64,000 nucleotides of DNA from an uncultured Kushneria sp. (GTDB taxonomy: Bacteria; Pseudomonadota; Gammaproteobacteria; Pseudomonadales; Halomonadaceae). Under the pieces are notes generated by a model that worked only from the letters and a program-made list of their open reading frames with translations, ran no database searches and was not told the DNA's origin. The stretch covers positions 310,001 through 374,000 of the forward strand of contig NZ_CANMFC010000001.1 in NCBI RefSeq assembly GCF_947497025.1, given 5' to 3'. Position numbers and translations under genes: made by a program. Shown here in pieces: positions 25,952-35,366 of this stretch. The stretch's first letter is position 1. Every line of letters starts with the position of its first letter.

Positions 25952-26704
25952 CTATCCGGTATGTGGTGTTGCCATTTCCGTGGTGGCCTGCCAGCAAAGA
26001 GCTGGGGTGCGCGTGATCAGATCCCTCCGCCCCATCAGCCAGTCGGCCAGCAGCGGCGGTGTCACGGTTTGCCCCCTGCTCTCGGCGTTATCGACCGATC
26101 GAGCCTGTAAACGCACGGCATCCAGCGCCGGTGTCAGCGACAGCTCCATCAGCATGGCGGAAGGAGCCTGTGGGGCCTGAGTCTGGATGCGATAGCGGTC
26201 GGGGACCGGTGAGTCGGTCAGGATCAACATGATGCTTTCATGTCCCTCGGCCAGATAGCCCCGGGCTTCGCTTAAAAGCGCCTCGAACTCTTCTCCGGCG
26301 GCAGCCAGCGCGGCCATCGAAGCGTGATTGCCAAAGGCGATCGAGTAGACACCCAGCACGGCATTATGCACCGACAGACCGAATCGGGCGGGCGAGAGCG
26401 GCTCACCCTCGAACAGCGTGTCGAGCATGTCCAGCGGTCGGTGGCCGTCACCGTGGCGCGAGGCATGGAGTACGGGCATGGCTGCCCGCTCATGGGCGCC
26501 CATGTCGCCGAGCAGCGTACAAACGGCGCGGCCCAGCGGCGTCAGGCGGCGTCGCAGCAGGGCCGGTACACTCGACGCTGCCGGCTTTTCATCGGTGATG
26601 ACACACGCAGACGTGCCTTCGCCGGCGCGCTCGGGAAGCCAGGCACGCCAGCGGTGGAGGTAGAGCGTAGGTAGTGCTGTGTCAGCATGGGATAAGCAGT
26701 CCAT
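25952..26704 (-). CDS. Beta-ketoacyl synthase-like chain-length factor (ApeC-like)
   Basis: This 250-residue protein resembles the N-terminal half of ketosynthases (SPARFGLSVHNAVLGVYSIAFGNHASMAALAAAGE) but has no active-site Cys: the nucleophile position is replaced within NHASMAAL. Its length and sequence fit the chain-length-factor subunit that pairs with the ApeO-type ketosynthase. GGAGG lies just before the ATG at 26704. It is the first gene of the minus-strand operon, so the operon promoter should lie in 26705-26900, which it shares with the divergent beta-helix gene. Confidence 0.82.
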   Translation of the reverse strand: MDCLSHADTALPTLYLHRWRAWLPERAGEGTSACVITDEKPAASSVPALLRRRLTPLGRAVCTLLGDMGAHERAAMPVLHASRHGDGHRPLDMLDTLFEGEPLSPARFGLSVHNAVLGVYSIAFGNHASMAALAAAGEEFEALLSEARGYLAEGHESIMLILTDSPVPDRYRIQTQAPQAPSAMLMELSLTPALDAVRLQARSVDNAESRGQTVTPPLLADWLMGRRDLITRTPALCWQATTEMATPHTG

Positions 26705-26900
26705 GCGAGCCTCCCTAAAAGTGACATCTGATTGTAAGCGGCAGGCGTGGTTTCATAAACCACGAGTATGACAAACGTGACAGACGCACGTGGTGAGGGC
26801 TTCCGGATGGTGATCGCCACAATGGCATGGCAGCGTCTGTTCAAAACAGGTGTGATGGCACCCTGATTCAGGCCTTGTAAGGCTTTATACGGAGTTTTGA

Positions 26901-28553
26901 ATGGCGCTTTCTACAGACGATCGCAATCGCCGACGCTTCATGCGTCGTGCACTGGCCCTGCTGCCTGTTGCCGGCATGGCGGGGGCATTGGCAACCCCGG
27001 AGCGTGCGCAGGCCAGCGAGTCACGAGAGCGATCCGAAGCGCTCGACATGACCGCCCGCAATAATGTTATTTACTGGGGTGCCGATCCGACAGGCAAGCG
27101 CGACAGCTCGGCGGCATTCGTGCGCGCGGCGCGCTCCAGCGTCGTTAACAGTCTTTATGTGCCACCCGGGCGCTACGCGATCGGTCAAACGGTCGATCTC
27201 AAGGGCAAGAATCTCATCGGGCCCGGTCGGCAGCGTTTCAGAAACGAGGGCAATGCCCTGTTGATGCCGTTTCACTCGCTGGGCGATGGCGTCATGTTCA
27301 CCGGTCACGGCCCGGTCGTGCGGGATCTCAACTTTTCCAGCGGACACAAGGGCCGCTGGAAAGGCACCTTTATCGACAGCACCGGTTACAACACGGTGAT
27401 TGAAAACGTCCATTTCTCTTCTGCCGACATCGCCATCCGGGTGCGAGAGATCATGGTCAACTATAGCCTGCTGCGCTGCACCTTTATCGGTGTGAGCGTC
27501 GGCGTGCAGGTGGATGATGAAAAGGGCAGCAATTCCACCACGGCGCGTTTTATCGGCAACGAGTTCAACTACGCCGATAACGGCATCATCTTCAAAAAGA
27601 ATGTCTATGGTGCGACCTTTCAGGACAATATCTTCGAGGCCCTGAAAGGCGATGCCATTCGCGCCCGCCTGATCTATCGCTCGAGTTTTATCGGCAACTG
27701 GTGGGAGGGCCGCAACGGCGGCGAAGCGCCCTGGCCCTGCGTGCGCACCACTGAAAGCCAGCAGTTCATGAACTGTTTTGCTTCGTCCAATACCTGTGTT
27801 TACGGCTGGACCAACGTCTTCAAGGACGGCTCGCACAGCGGCAGCATGGGCGGTGTATCGCTGGATGGTGGTGAGATCGTCATTCGCAATTCAACCGGCA
27901 ACGCGCTGCGTCTGTCGCCGGACTCAATGCGCGCCGAGGCGGACGCATGGAAACCGGCCACACCGCTGGTGATTCAGTCGAGTCACTCCGCCAGGACCCG
28001 CCAGACCAACCCGATCGTCTTTCGCCATAGCGGCCCCGAGGGCGCGGTAGTGTTTGACACCGACCGTGAGACCGGCAGCAAGGGTGTATGGGATGGCAGT
28101 CTGCGCTTCGCCTCGCAGGTCGATGGTGACGATAATGTGTTGTACGACGACTACCGTGTGAACCGTGGTCGCCCCGGCATGATTGGCAAGACGTCACTGG
28201 TGGACAAAAAGGGGAAGGTGCGTCATGCCCTGACCGGCATTCCCCAGTTCGTCAAATGGCGCAAGGGCGGTGACGGGCCGGGCTGCGATTTCTTCAGTCG
28301 CTGCGAGGCCGTCGACAAGGGGCAGGTCGAATTTTCCTTCCCCGATGGCGAAGTGGAACTGCGTGACCCGATCATAACCGTCACGGTAGATGATGCCGGC
28401 ATTGTCCATGACGGCATCGAGTACCTGTCGGCCTATTCGGGTTCGGTAAAGTATCAGGCCTGGAAGGGTTTTCGGATCCGCTTTGTCGATCGCGAGAGCG
28501 GGCAGCCGGCCCTGCCTGAAAGCTTTAACCTCTCGATCTTCTACCCCGGCTGA
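26901..28553 (+). CDS. Tat-type secreted right-handed beta-helix protein
   Basis: This 550-residue protein has a twin-arginine-type signal (NRRRFMRRALALLPVAGMAG, residues 8-27; cut probably after ERAQA). The mature region opens with VIYWGADPTGKRDSSAAFVRA and YVPPGRYAIGQTV, the typical start of pectate-lyase-superfamily beta-helices. It continues with repeated short strands such as NTVIENVHFSSADIAIRV and IGNEFNYADNGIIF. Such proteins cleave or bind polysaccharide; no catalytic set can be named from sequence alone. It is divergent from the pigment-like operon and convergent with the ABC transporter. It is intact, with no close paralogue in the window. Confidence 0.78.
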   Translation: MALSTDDRNRRRFMRRALALLPVAGMAGALATPERAQASESRERSEALDMTARNNVIYWGADPTGKRDSSAAFVRAARSSVVNSLYVPPGRYAIGQTVDLKGKNLIGPGRQRFRNEGNALLMPFHSLGDGVMFTGHGPVVRDLNFSSGHKGRWKGTFIDSTGYNTVIENVHFSSADIAIRVREIMVNYSLLRCTFIGVSVGVQVDDEKGSNSTTARFIGNEFNYADNGIIFKKNVYGATFQDNIFEALKGDAIRARLIYRSSFIGNWWEGRNGGEAPWPCVRTTESQQFMNCFASSNTCVYGWTNVFKDGSHSGSMGGVSLDGGEIVIRNSTGNALRLSPDSMRAEADAWKPATPLVIQSSHSARTRQTNPIVFRHSGPEGAVVFDTDRETGSKGVWDGSLRFASQVDGDDNVLYDDYRVNRGRPGMIGKTSLVDKKGKVRHALTGIPQFVKWRKGGDGPGCDFFSRCEAVDKGQVEFSFPDGEVELRDPIITVTVDDAGIVHDGIEYLSAYSGSVKYQAWKGFRIRFVDRESGQPALPESFNLSIFYPG

Positions 28554-28575
28554 GTGTGAGGCCTGGCCGGCGACA

Positions 28576-30114
28576 TTAAACGCTTTCACCCACCGGTGCC
28601 GGTCGGGGCTGGTCGCGGCGCTCGGGCAGGGCGTTCGGGCGCAGGCGTCGCGACAGCACATCCACTGCCATGTTGATCACGGCCGTTACCATCAACAGGG
28701 CAACGGCCTGATCAAACATCAGGTACTCAAAGCTTGAGTCGATGTGAAAGCCCAGCGTGACCACCCCCAGCATTCCCAAAAGCGCTGTCTCGCGCATGAT
28801 GACCTCGGCGCGATAGAACAACAGCGCCAGAATGCCAGGGTAGATGCGGGGCAGCAGCTCGTGGCTATAAAGATTGACCCCCCGAATGCCGGGAAGTCCC
28901 GGTATTACCTCATCGGCATGACGCGCCGCCAGAAAGGCAATCAGGGCACCATTGTGCAGCGAAAGCGCTATCCACGCCGGCAGCAATGACGGGCCGGTCA
29001 GCAGCAGCAGAATAAAGGCCAGCAGCAATTCCGGTGTTGAGCGCATGACAATCAGTGCGCCGCGCCCCAGAGTGCGCGTACCGCGGTTGCCGAAATGGCG
29101 ACTGACCAGCGGCCATGCCAGCAGACAGACCAGCAGGGAGCCCACGGTACTCATCAGGCCCAGCAAAAGGGTATTGCCAATGGCGGGCAGCAGGTCCGGT
29201 AACTGTCCGAACCACTGCGGCAGTGCGGCAAAATCGCCTTCCAGCAGCGGCTGCGGCCAGATGTCATGGCTCACGAACTGCCATAAAAGCGTCGGATTAA
29301 CGCTGGGCCAGGGCCCCAGCAAAAACGCCGTGCCCACCAGCCAGGGCACCAGCAGGCGACGATGGGCCCACCAGGGCAGCAGAGCGATCAGCAGATAAAA
29401 GGCCCACAGAAGAGCACCGCCTTCGTGATAACGTCCCTGACGAAAGGCACTTTCCAGGTAGTACCCAAGCGTTGGAAGCCCCACAAAGCCCAGCAGCACG
29501 CTGGCGCGCAGGGCGCATTCAAAACGATAGCGGGTGTAACCGGATAGTCGCTGCCAGGCCAGCGGCAGTTCGGTATAGACAAAGCGTGACAACCGATCGG
29601 TTCCGGGCGACAACGTTCGTGCCGGGCTGCGATCGATCTGGGTCAGAATTTCGGCGTAGACCTTGGCAAACGTCGCGGCATAGGGCAGGGCGATGGCGGC
29701 CAGCGCCGTTATGGCGGAGAGCCCGAAGACCTGGAGAAACAGCAGCGCCCAGAAAAGTTCATGGATGGCACGCACAAAGGCGCACAGGGTGCGTACCAGC
29801 CGGGAGCGCATGAAGATCAGCGCCAGCGGAAACCCGAGCACGATGCCCAGCATCACGCCCCACAGGGCAAAGGCAATGGTCAACAGCAACGCCCGCAGAG
29901 GCGATTCGGTGGCCGTGATATCCGGCAGGATCATCCCCTGAAGCATGCGCCCCAGTTCCTTCCACGGATAACGGGTCGTGATCGATAGATCCGCCAGCGG
30001 CAGCAGTATCAGGGTGATGGCCAGCATGATCAGGGTCAGGCGCAAAAGCCTTGCGCCGACATTGTCGCCACGCAGCCAGCTGAACCAGCCGGGGCGCGCG
30101 TCAGTCCGTGACAT
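28576..30114 (-). CDS. phnE: PhnE-type ABC transporter permease, two permease domains in one chain
   Basis: This 512-residue membrane protein contains two binding-protein-dependent permease units. The first (about residues 70-270) contains IHELFWALLFLQVFGLSAIT; the second (about 315-490) contains IVMRSTPELLLAFILLLL and IRGVNLYSHELLPRIYPGIL. Phosphonate-type permeases are usually about 260 residues, so this is a fused double permease. ATG 30114 lies inside the end of the ATPase gene (14-base overlap); the frame extends to a TTG at 30126. It is the third gene of a minus-strand operon with the binding protein and ATPase. Confidence 0.85.
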   Translation of the reverse strand: MSRTDARPGWFSWLRGDNVGARLLRLTLIMLAITLILLPLADLSITTRYPWKELGRMLQGMILPDITATESPLRALLLTIAFALWGVMLGIVLGFPLALIFMRSRLVRTLCAFVRAIHELFWALLFLQVFGLSAITALAAIALPYAATFAKVYAEILTQIDRSPARTLSPGTDRLSRFVYTELPLAWQRLSGYTRYRFECALRASVLLGFVGLPTLGYYLESAFRQGRYHEGGALLWAFYLLIALLPWWAHRRLLVPWLVGTAFLLGPWPSVNPTLLWQFVSHDIWPQPLLEGDFAALPQWFGQLPDLLPAIGNTLLLGLMSTVGSLLVCLLAWPLVSRHFGNRGTRTLGRGALIVMRSTPELLLAFILLLLTGPSLLPAWIALSLHNGALIAFLAARHADEVIPGLPGIRGVNLYSHELLPRIYPGILALLFYRAEVIMRETALLGMLGVVTLGFHIDSSFEYLMFDQAVALLMVTAVINMAVDVLSRRLRPNALPERRDQPRPAPVGESV

Positions 30115-30796
30115 AGAGCACGTCAAGGTCGTCGGAAGTCAGCTCATTGGCAGGCGCATCGATGATGATGCGTCCCTCGTCCAGCCCAATGATGCGATCA
30201 AAGTGCGCCAGTGCCAGTTCACGCTGATGCAGGGCCACCACATAGGTCTGGTGGCGTGCGTTGATCAGCTCAAGCAGTCGAACGCCCTGGCGCGGGTCGA
30301 CGCTGGCAACCGGTTCATCCCCGATAAAGACCGGGCGGTCCTGATACAGCGCCCGTGCAATGGCGACACGCTGTTGCTGGCCGCCGGAAAGCTGGTCGAC
30401 CTGACGTCGCAACAGCCCGTCCAGCCCCAGTGTATCGGCAAGCGCACTGATCTCCCGCCAGCAGGTCCGGTCGGGGCGCAGCAGATTGAGCAAATTTTGC
30501 CAGCGCGAAAAATGGGCCAGGCGCCCCATGTAGATGTTGTGATAGGCCGAAAGCGTGGGCACCAGCGCATTGGCCTGTGGACACCAGGCGCCCTGGTCAC
30601 CGAGTCGAATGCGCAGGGCATCGAGCAGGGTCGATTTACCCACGCCGCTGCGTCCCAGCAGGGCGATGCGATCGCCCTGCAAGATACGCAGTGTCAGGTC
30701 GGGAAAGACAACGTGATCGTCATGGCTCAGACAGGCATGATCAAACCCTGCAATCACGCCAGAGGCGTCTGGTCCGACAGTGGCGGTTTCCAGCAT
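30101..30796 (-). CDS. phnC: PhnC-type ABC transporter ATPase
   Basis: This 231-residue ATPase has Walker A GRSGVGKST, the signature LSGGQQQRVAIARAL and Walker B VFIGDEP, followed by ALHQRELA for the switch His. ATG 30796 sits four bases after the binding-protein stop; the longer frame to 30880 would run back into that gene. It would power uptake through the fused permease. The Walker B is degenerate (FIGDEP rather than hhhhDEP with more hydrophobics) but acceptable. Confidence 0.87.
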   Translation of the reverse strand: MLETATVGPDASGVIAGFDHACLSHDDHVVFPDLTLRILQGDRIALLGRSGVGKSTLLDALRIRLGDQGAWCPQANALVPTLSAYHNIYMGRLAHFSRWQNLLNLLRPDRTCWREISALADTLGLDGLLRRQVDQLSGGQQQRVAIARALYQDRPVFIGDEPVASVDPRQGVRLLELINARHQTYVVALHQRELALAHFDRIIGLDEGRIIIDAPANELTSDDLDVLYVTD

Positions 30797-30800
30797 GGGC

Positions 30801-31652
30801 TTATCGCAGCAGTCCCAGCGCCTGACCGACCTTCTCGATGGGCGCATAGTCCTCATTGGAGGCCGGGATGAATCCTTCACGCGGAAAGCTTGCCAGCAGG
30901 TCGGGGTCGGTCATGTCCAGCAGGGCCTTTTGAACGTGCTGTGTCGTATCGGCACCGTAGTGATCATCGACATCGCCGCGAATGGTCCACTGATAATCCG
31001 GATAGGCCGGCGTTGACCAGATGACGTGCACCTTGTCGGTATCCACTCGGCCATCGGCCACGGCGGCGTCCCAGACGGTGTAATTGAGCGCGCCAATGTC
31101 AAAGGCCCCTGACTCGACCAGCGCCATGGTGCGGGTATGATCGCCCGAGTACCCGACGCGGGAGAACACCTTCTCCGGAGCCTCGTCAAAACGCTCGCGC
31201 AGATAGTAGTCGGGCATCAGACGGCCGGATGTGGAGGTCTTGGCGCCAAAGGTAAAGGTCTTGCCCTTGACCGCCTCCGACAGCTCGGACTGATCGGCCT
31301 TTAGGTCCGTATCGGCATTGGCAATGAAATAGGTCTTGAAGTCGGCGTCTTCCTTGCCCTGAGCTATCGCTTTCGAACCGGGCACGATCTGGCGCGCCTG
31401 AACGCCGGTCAGTCCGCCAAACCAGGCCAGCTGGACCTGATCGTTACGAAAGGCGCTGACAGCGGCGGCGTAGGATTTGACCGGCACGTACTCGACATCC
31501 AGCCCCGTTTTTTCGGACAGATAATCCGCCACCTTGTCAAAACGCTCCACCAGCCTTGCTTCATCCTCGTCGGGAATGGCCGTAAAGCGGAAGGTATCGG
31601 CGAATGCCGTGGTGCTGAGCATGACAAGCGAAAGGGCAACGAGCCTGCGCAT
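30801..31652 (-). CDS. phnD: PhnD/selenate-type periplasmic substrate-binding protein
   Basis: This 283-residue protein has a signal peptide (residues 1-18, cut at AFA-DTF). The mature part reads RFTAIPDEDEARLVERFDKVADYLSEK, YVPVKSYAAAVSAFRNDQVQLAWFGG and GAKTSTSGRLMPDYYL. The phosphonate-binding (PhnD) superfamily is clear. The IPDEDE/SYAAAVSAFRNDQVQLAWFGG pattern is what I recall for the branch annotated as putative selenate-binding proteins, so the substrate may be an oxyanion other than phosphonate. No C-P lyase or phosphonatase gene is present. It is first in the operon, with a palindrome at 31692-31705 upstream. Confidence 0.85.
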   Translation of the reverse strand: MRRLVALSLVMLSTTAFADTFRFTAIPDEDEARLVERFDKVADYLSEKTGLDVEYVPVKSYAAAVSAFRNDQVQLAWFGGLTGVQARQIVPGSKAIAQGKEDADFKTYFIANADTDLKADQSELSEAVKGKTFTFGAKTSTSGRLMPDYYLRERFDEAPEKVFSRVGYSGDHTRTMALVESGAFDIGALNYTVWDAAVADGRVDTDKVHVIWSTPAYPDYQWTIRGDVDDHYGADTTQHVQKALLDMTDPDLLASFPREGFIPASNEDYAPIEKVGQALGLLR

Positions 31653-31691
31653 CGGGGAAACTCCTCAGAAGCGTCGAGTGGGGTTGGGCGT

Positions 31692-31705
31692 GCATGCTAG
31701 CATGC
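31692..31705. promoter_or_regulatory. 14-bp perfect palindrome upstream of the phnD-like operon
   Basis: GCATGCTAGCATGC is a perfect inverted repeat 40 bases upstream of the phnD-like ATG. On the minus strand it lies just downstream of a TATATA box (complement of 31713-31719), a position fitting a repressor operator. It is very short, so chance is possible. Confidence 0.35.
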
Positions 31706-31778
31706 TCTGATGCCTATATACGTTGTCGCTGATGTTTTTATGGGTTCCTTCCAATGCCCCACTGATCAACGACAGGCA

Positions 31779-31810
31779 TAAAAAAACCCCCTCTCACGAG
31801 AAAGGGGGGG
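31779..31810 (-). terminator. Terminator of the sugar porter gene
   Basis: Read on the minus strand, a C-rich arm pairs with a G-rich arm (TCTC GT GAGA inner stem extended by five C-G pairs past a two-base bulge). It is followed by a run of seven T. It lies about 20 bases after the stop at 31831. Confidence 0.8.
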
Positions 31811-31830
31811 AACACGCAAGCACCGAAGTA

Positions 31831-33273
31831 TCAGTTACCGATGTCTTTCAGCGGCTTGCCACTCATCAGGTTCTTTTCGATCTTTTCAAGCGAGATGCCC
31901 TTGGTTTCCGGGATCAGCAGCAGGGTGAAGATGATAAAGACCACGTTGAGAACCGACAGGATGCCAAACGTCATGGCGCCTCCAATGGCGGCAATCATGA
32001 CCGGGAAGAACTGACCAATGGCAAAGTTGCCGACCCAGTTGGCCACCGTTGAGCAGCTCAGGCCAAAATCACGACCGTTGAGCGGCTGGATTTCGGCACA
32101 CAGGGTCCAGATCAGCGGGCCGGCCGACATGGCAAAACCGGCCACGAAGATCAAAAGCGACGCCATGCCGGTGTACTGCAGGAAGGTCGTGGTCGGGCCG
32201 ATGACCAGAATCGAGGCCAGAACGGCCATGCTGGCGGCCATGACGGCAAACCCGGCATAAAGGATGGGCTTGCGACCCAGACGGTCAACAAAGCCGATGG
32301 CAATGAAGGTGGCCAGCACGTTGACCAGACCGGTGGCAACCGTACTCCAGAGCTGAGCGGCCGTACCCTCAAAGCCCGACATCTGGAAGATCTGCGGGGC
32401 GAAATACATGATGGCGTTCATGCCGGTGAACTGCTGTACCAGCTGCAGGCAGATGCCCAGCATGACCGAGCGGCGGAAGTTGGGGTTCTCCTTGAACATC
32501 TGGAAGCCGCGGCTTTTCTGTTCGGCATTGATGCTCTCCTCGATTTCGCCCATCTCGTAATCGATTTCGGTCTTGCTGCTGCGCAGCTTGGTCAGGACTC
32601 CCCTGGCCTCTTCAAACCGGTCTTGCGAGGCCAGCCAGCGCGGACTGTTGGGGACCATGAGCACGCCGATGAACAGCATTGCGGCCGGAATCATCAAAAC
32701 GCCGAACATCCAGCGCCAGCTTTCGATATAGCTGAAGGCCAGATTCGACATGAAGGCGGCCAGAATACCGACCGTGACCATCAGCTGATAAAAGGAGATG
32801 GTGGTGCCGCGGATGCGCTCGGGGGCTACCTCGGAAAGATACAGCGGTGCCGTAAAAGAGGCCACGCCTACGGCCAGTCCCAGCAGGATACGGGCAATGA
32901 TCAGAACGTTCGGGCTGGTGGACATGACCGCGACCAGTGCGCCGATAAAAAACAAAAGCGAGCTGTACATCAATGCCTTTTTACGACCAAAGCGCTGTGA
33001 TATAGCGCCGGCACCCAGGGCACCCAGCGCGGCACCGACCATCATGGAGCTAACGATCCAGCCTTCCATCAGGGTGGAGACATGAAACTCCTTGACGATA
33101 AAGGGCAGGGCGCCGGAGATGACACCAATGTCCATACCGAACAGCAGACCGGCAAGGGCGGCCAGACCGCAACTCAGCCATACCATGGGCACAATATCGG
33201 CGTTTTTGACGGCGTCCGGTTTCGCCTGATCATAATTTGCAGCGCTTGAGCTGCTCCCTGAGTGACCTACCAT
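31831..33273 (-). CDS. MFS sugar porter (GalP/XylE/glucose-type)
   Basis: This 480-residue protein has about 12 membrane segments and the sugar-porter signatures. FGMDIGVISGALPFI lies in TM1, RFGRKKAL in loop 2-3, PLYLSEVAPERIRG after TM4, QLVQQFTGMNAIMYFAP in TM7, DRLGRKPIL in loop 8-9 and PETKGISLE at the end. These fit H+-coupled hexose or pentose symport in the inner membrane. The ATG at 33273 follows AAGGAA. It diverges from zwf-pgl-eda and probably supplies glucose to that pathway, although xylose or galactose cannot be excluded. Confidence 0.9.
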   Translation of the reverse strand: MVGHSGSSSSAANYDQAKPDAVKNADIVPMVWLSCGLAALAGLLFGMDIGVISGALPFIVKEFHVSTLMEGWIVSSMMVGAALGALGAGAISQRFGRKKALMYSSLLFFIGALVAVMSTSPNVLIIARILLGLAVGVASFTAPLYLSEVAPERIRGTTISFYQLMVTVGILAAFMSNLAFSYIESWRWMFGVLMIPAAMLFIGVLMVPNSPRWLASQDRFEEARGVLTKLRSSKTEIDYEMGEIEESINAEQKSRGFQMFKENPNFRRSVMLGICLQLVQQFTGMNAIMYFAPQIFQMSGFEGTAAQLWSTVATGLVNVLATFIAIGFVDRLGRKPILYAGFAVMAASMAVLASILVIGPTTTFLQYTGMASLLIFVAGFAMSAGPLIWTLCAEIQPLNGRDFGLSCSTVANWVGNFAIGQFFPVMIAAIGGAMTFGILSVLNVVFIIFTLLLIPETKGISLEKIEKNLMSGKPLKDIGN

Positions 33274-33882
33274 GTCATTTTTCCTTGTACCGCCAGGTTG
33301 AAAGGGCGTTGCTTAATCGTGTCAGCCATAAACTACCAGCGCCGCTGCCTGTGTACTGCGCCATTATGGGCATTTTCTGTTACGTGCAGAGAACGGAGGA
33401 CAATGAAAGAAATGCCTTTCATGAGCCCGTGAGAAATGGTCAGCGATCGACAGTTGATGGCATCTTGAATCATGCGCACCATAATAAAGTTGTTAAGGTA
33501 CGATAAGGCCAGCGATTATCGTTGTTTGTTAGACCAAAGGCTTATGACTCGTCCGCGAGCGGCATGGTCTTCACGATCAATGCGTTCCAAAAATGTCATC
33601 CCCAAGGTAAAAGAGTGCTGATATCATTGGATCTTCATGCAGCCTCGATGCCGCCGAACTATCCTGCCAAATGATGCATGGCCAGGGTTTTGCGCAACCG
33701 CGTCCGTGCAAACGGTCTGCCAGCCATGTCAGATGTACTGGTTCGACAGTGTCTACACCCTCAAGGGCAGACGAAGGGGCTGCTACCTGCTGCCCTGATG
33801 GAAGCGAAGCCATGTGTTGCGAGGATGATGTCCTGATGTCTAACGTTGTCGGAAATCTACCAAACCGGGAAGGGAGCACGGC
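33274..33882. other. 609-bp divergent intergenic region between the sugar porter and zwf
   Basis: It must hold promoters for both divergent transcripts. I see no convincing gene, no strong hairpin and no clear operator. A TTGT-N8-CCAA pair near 33520-33535 is only a near-match to the HexR consensus. The frame running antisense across zwf into this region is a shadow. Confidence 0.5.
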
Positions 33883-35364
33883 ATGAGTGTGAATGACGAC
33901 AACAGTACTGCTGTCGATCTGGCGCTTTTCGGCGCGCTGGGTGATCTGGCCCTGCGCAAGCTGTACGTTGCGCTCTATCATCTGGATCGCGAATCGTTGA
34001 TGGCGCCCGAGACCCGAATTTTGGGTCTGGCCCGTCAGGAATACGATAATGATGCCTTTCGTGCGCGCGTGCGCGACGCACTGGAAACGCGTGTGCGCGC
34101 CGATGAGCGCACCGAGGAGAGCATGAATCGGTTTCTGGCGCGGCTGGACTATATCGAAATCGAGTTTGCTTCTCCCGAGAGCTACAACCAGATTGCCCAG
34201 TGGCACGGCAACAGTCCGCGACCGCTGACCATCTATCTGTCGGTGCCGGCCCGTCTGTATGGCGAGATCTGCGCCAACCTGTCGACGAGTGGCTGCCTGG
34301 ACGACGAGTCTCGTGTGGTGGTCGAAAAGCCGATCGGCTACTCGCTTCAAAGCTCCGAGGAAATCAACGACGCCATCGGCGCCGTCTTCGATGAGAGCCG
34401 GATCTATCGCATCGACCACTACCTGGGCAAGGAAACGGTCCAGAATCTGCTGGCCCTGCGCTTTGCCAACCCGCTGTTTGGCAGTCAGTGGAACCAGAGC
34501 CATATCTCGCACGTCGAGATCACCGTGGCAGAAACGGTCGGCATCGAGGGGCGCTGGGGCTATTTCGATCAGGCCGGTCAGCTGCGTGACATGGTCCAGA
34601 ACCATTTGATGCAGCTTTTGTGCATGATCGCCATGGATCCGCCTTCCAATCTGGATGCCGACAGCATTCGCGATGAGAAGGTCAAGGTGCTCAAGGCCCT
34701 TCGCCCGTTTGAAGGCGAGCGGCTGGATACCGATGTGGTGAGAGGGCAATACATTGCCGGTACCATTGCCGGCAAATCGGTGCCGGGCTATCTCGAGGAA
34801 GAGGGCGCCAATGTTGATTCGCGCACCGAAACCTTTGTGGCCTTCAAGACCGAGATCCAGAACTGGCGCTGGGCGGGCGTGCCCTTCTATCTGCGCACCG
34901 GCAAGCGCATGCCGGAAAAACTCTCGCAGATCGTGATTCACTTTCGTCCGCAGTCGCATTATATCTTTGATAACGATCAGCGCAGCATGGCGGCCAACAA
35001 GCTCATCATTCGGCTGCAGCCCGATGAGGGCATTGCCCTGCAGGTGCTGACCAAGGACAGCGGGCTGGACAAGGGCATGCGCCTGCGTACCGGGCCATTG
35101 CATCTGGATTTCCATCAGGCCTTCCCTTCGGCGCGTATTCCCGATGCCTATGAACGCCTGCTGCTGGAAGTCATGAAGGGTCAGCAGTATCTCTTTGTGC
35201 GTCGTGACGAGATCGAGTACTCCTGGCGCTGGATTGATCAGTTGATCAAGGGCTGGGAAGCGCGTGACATCATGCCCAAGCGCTATCCGGCAGGTTCGTG
35301 GGGGCCGGTTTCCTCCATCGGAATGATCACTCAGGACGGACGTAGCTGGTATGAAGACTATTGA
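33883..35364 (+). CDS. zwf: Glucose-6-phosphate dehydrogenase
   Basis: This 493-residue enzyme oxidises glucose-6-phosphate to 6-phosphogluconolactone with NAD(P)+. The nucleotide motif is [12 protein letters not shown] (about residues 13-24; the common form is GxxGDLA) and the active-site signature is RIDHYLGKE (about 175-183), with the catalytic His and substrate-binding Lys. Its length is normal. The ATG follows GGAAGGGAGCACGGC. It is first in zwf-pgl-eda; pgl starts two bases after the stop. Together they form the entry to the Entner-Doudoroff pathway. Confidence 0.96.
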   Translation: MSVNDDNSTAVDLALFGALGDLALRKLYVALYHLDRESLMAPETRILGLARQEYDNDAFRARVRDALETRVRADERTEESMNRFLARLDYIEIEFASPESYNQIAQWHGNSPRPLTIYLSVPARLYGEICANLSTSGCLDDESRVVVEKPIGYSLQSSEEINDAIGAVFDESRIYRIDHYLGKETVQNLLALRFANPLFGSQWNQSHISHVEITVAETVGIEGRWGYFDQAGQLRDMVQNHLMQLLCMIAMDPPSNLDADSIRDEKVKVLKALRPFEGERLDTDVVRGQYIAGTIAGKSVPGYLEEEGANVDSRTETFVAFKTEIQNWRWAGVPFYLRTGKRMPEKLSQIVIHFRPQSHYIFDNDQRSMAANKLIIRLQPDEGIALQVLTKDSGLDKGMRLRTGPLHLDFHQAFPSARIPDAYERLLLEVMKGQQYLFVRRDEIEYSWRWIDQLIKGWEARDIMPKRYPAGSWGPVSSIGMITQDGRSWYEDY

Positions 35365-35366
35365 TT

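Noticed and set aside
33515-33540. HexR operator before zwf
   Set aside because: Only TTGT-N8-CCAA is seen, not the TTGT-N7/8-ACAA palindrome; it could be chance.
33577-35115. A 512-codon open frame on the minus strand across zwf
   Set aside because: It lies exactly opposite zwf, whose frame has all catalytic motifs. The protein is a mirror of GC-rich codons, rich in His, Gln and Arg, with no domain.
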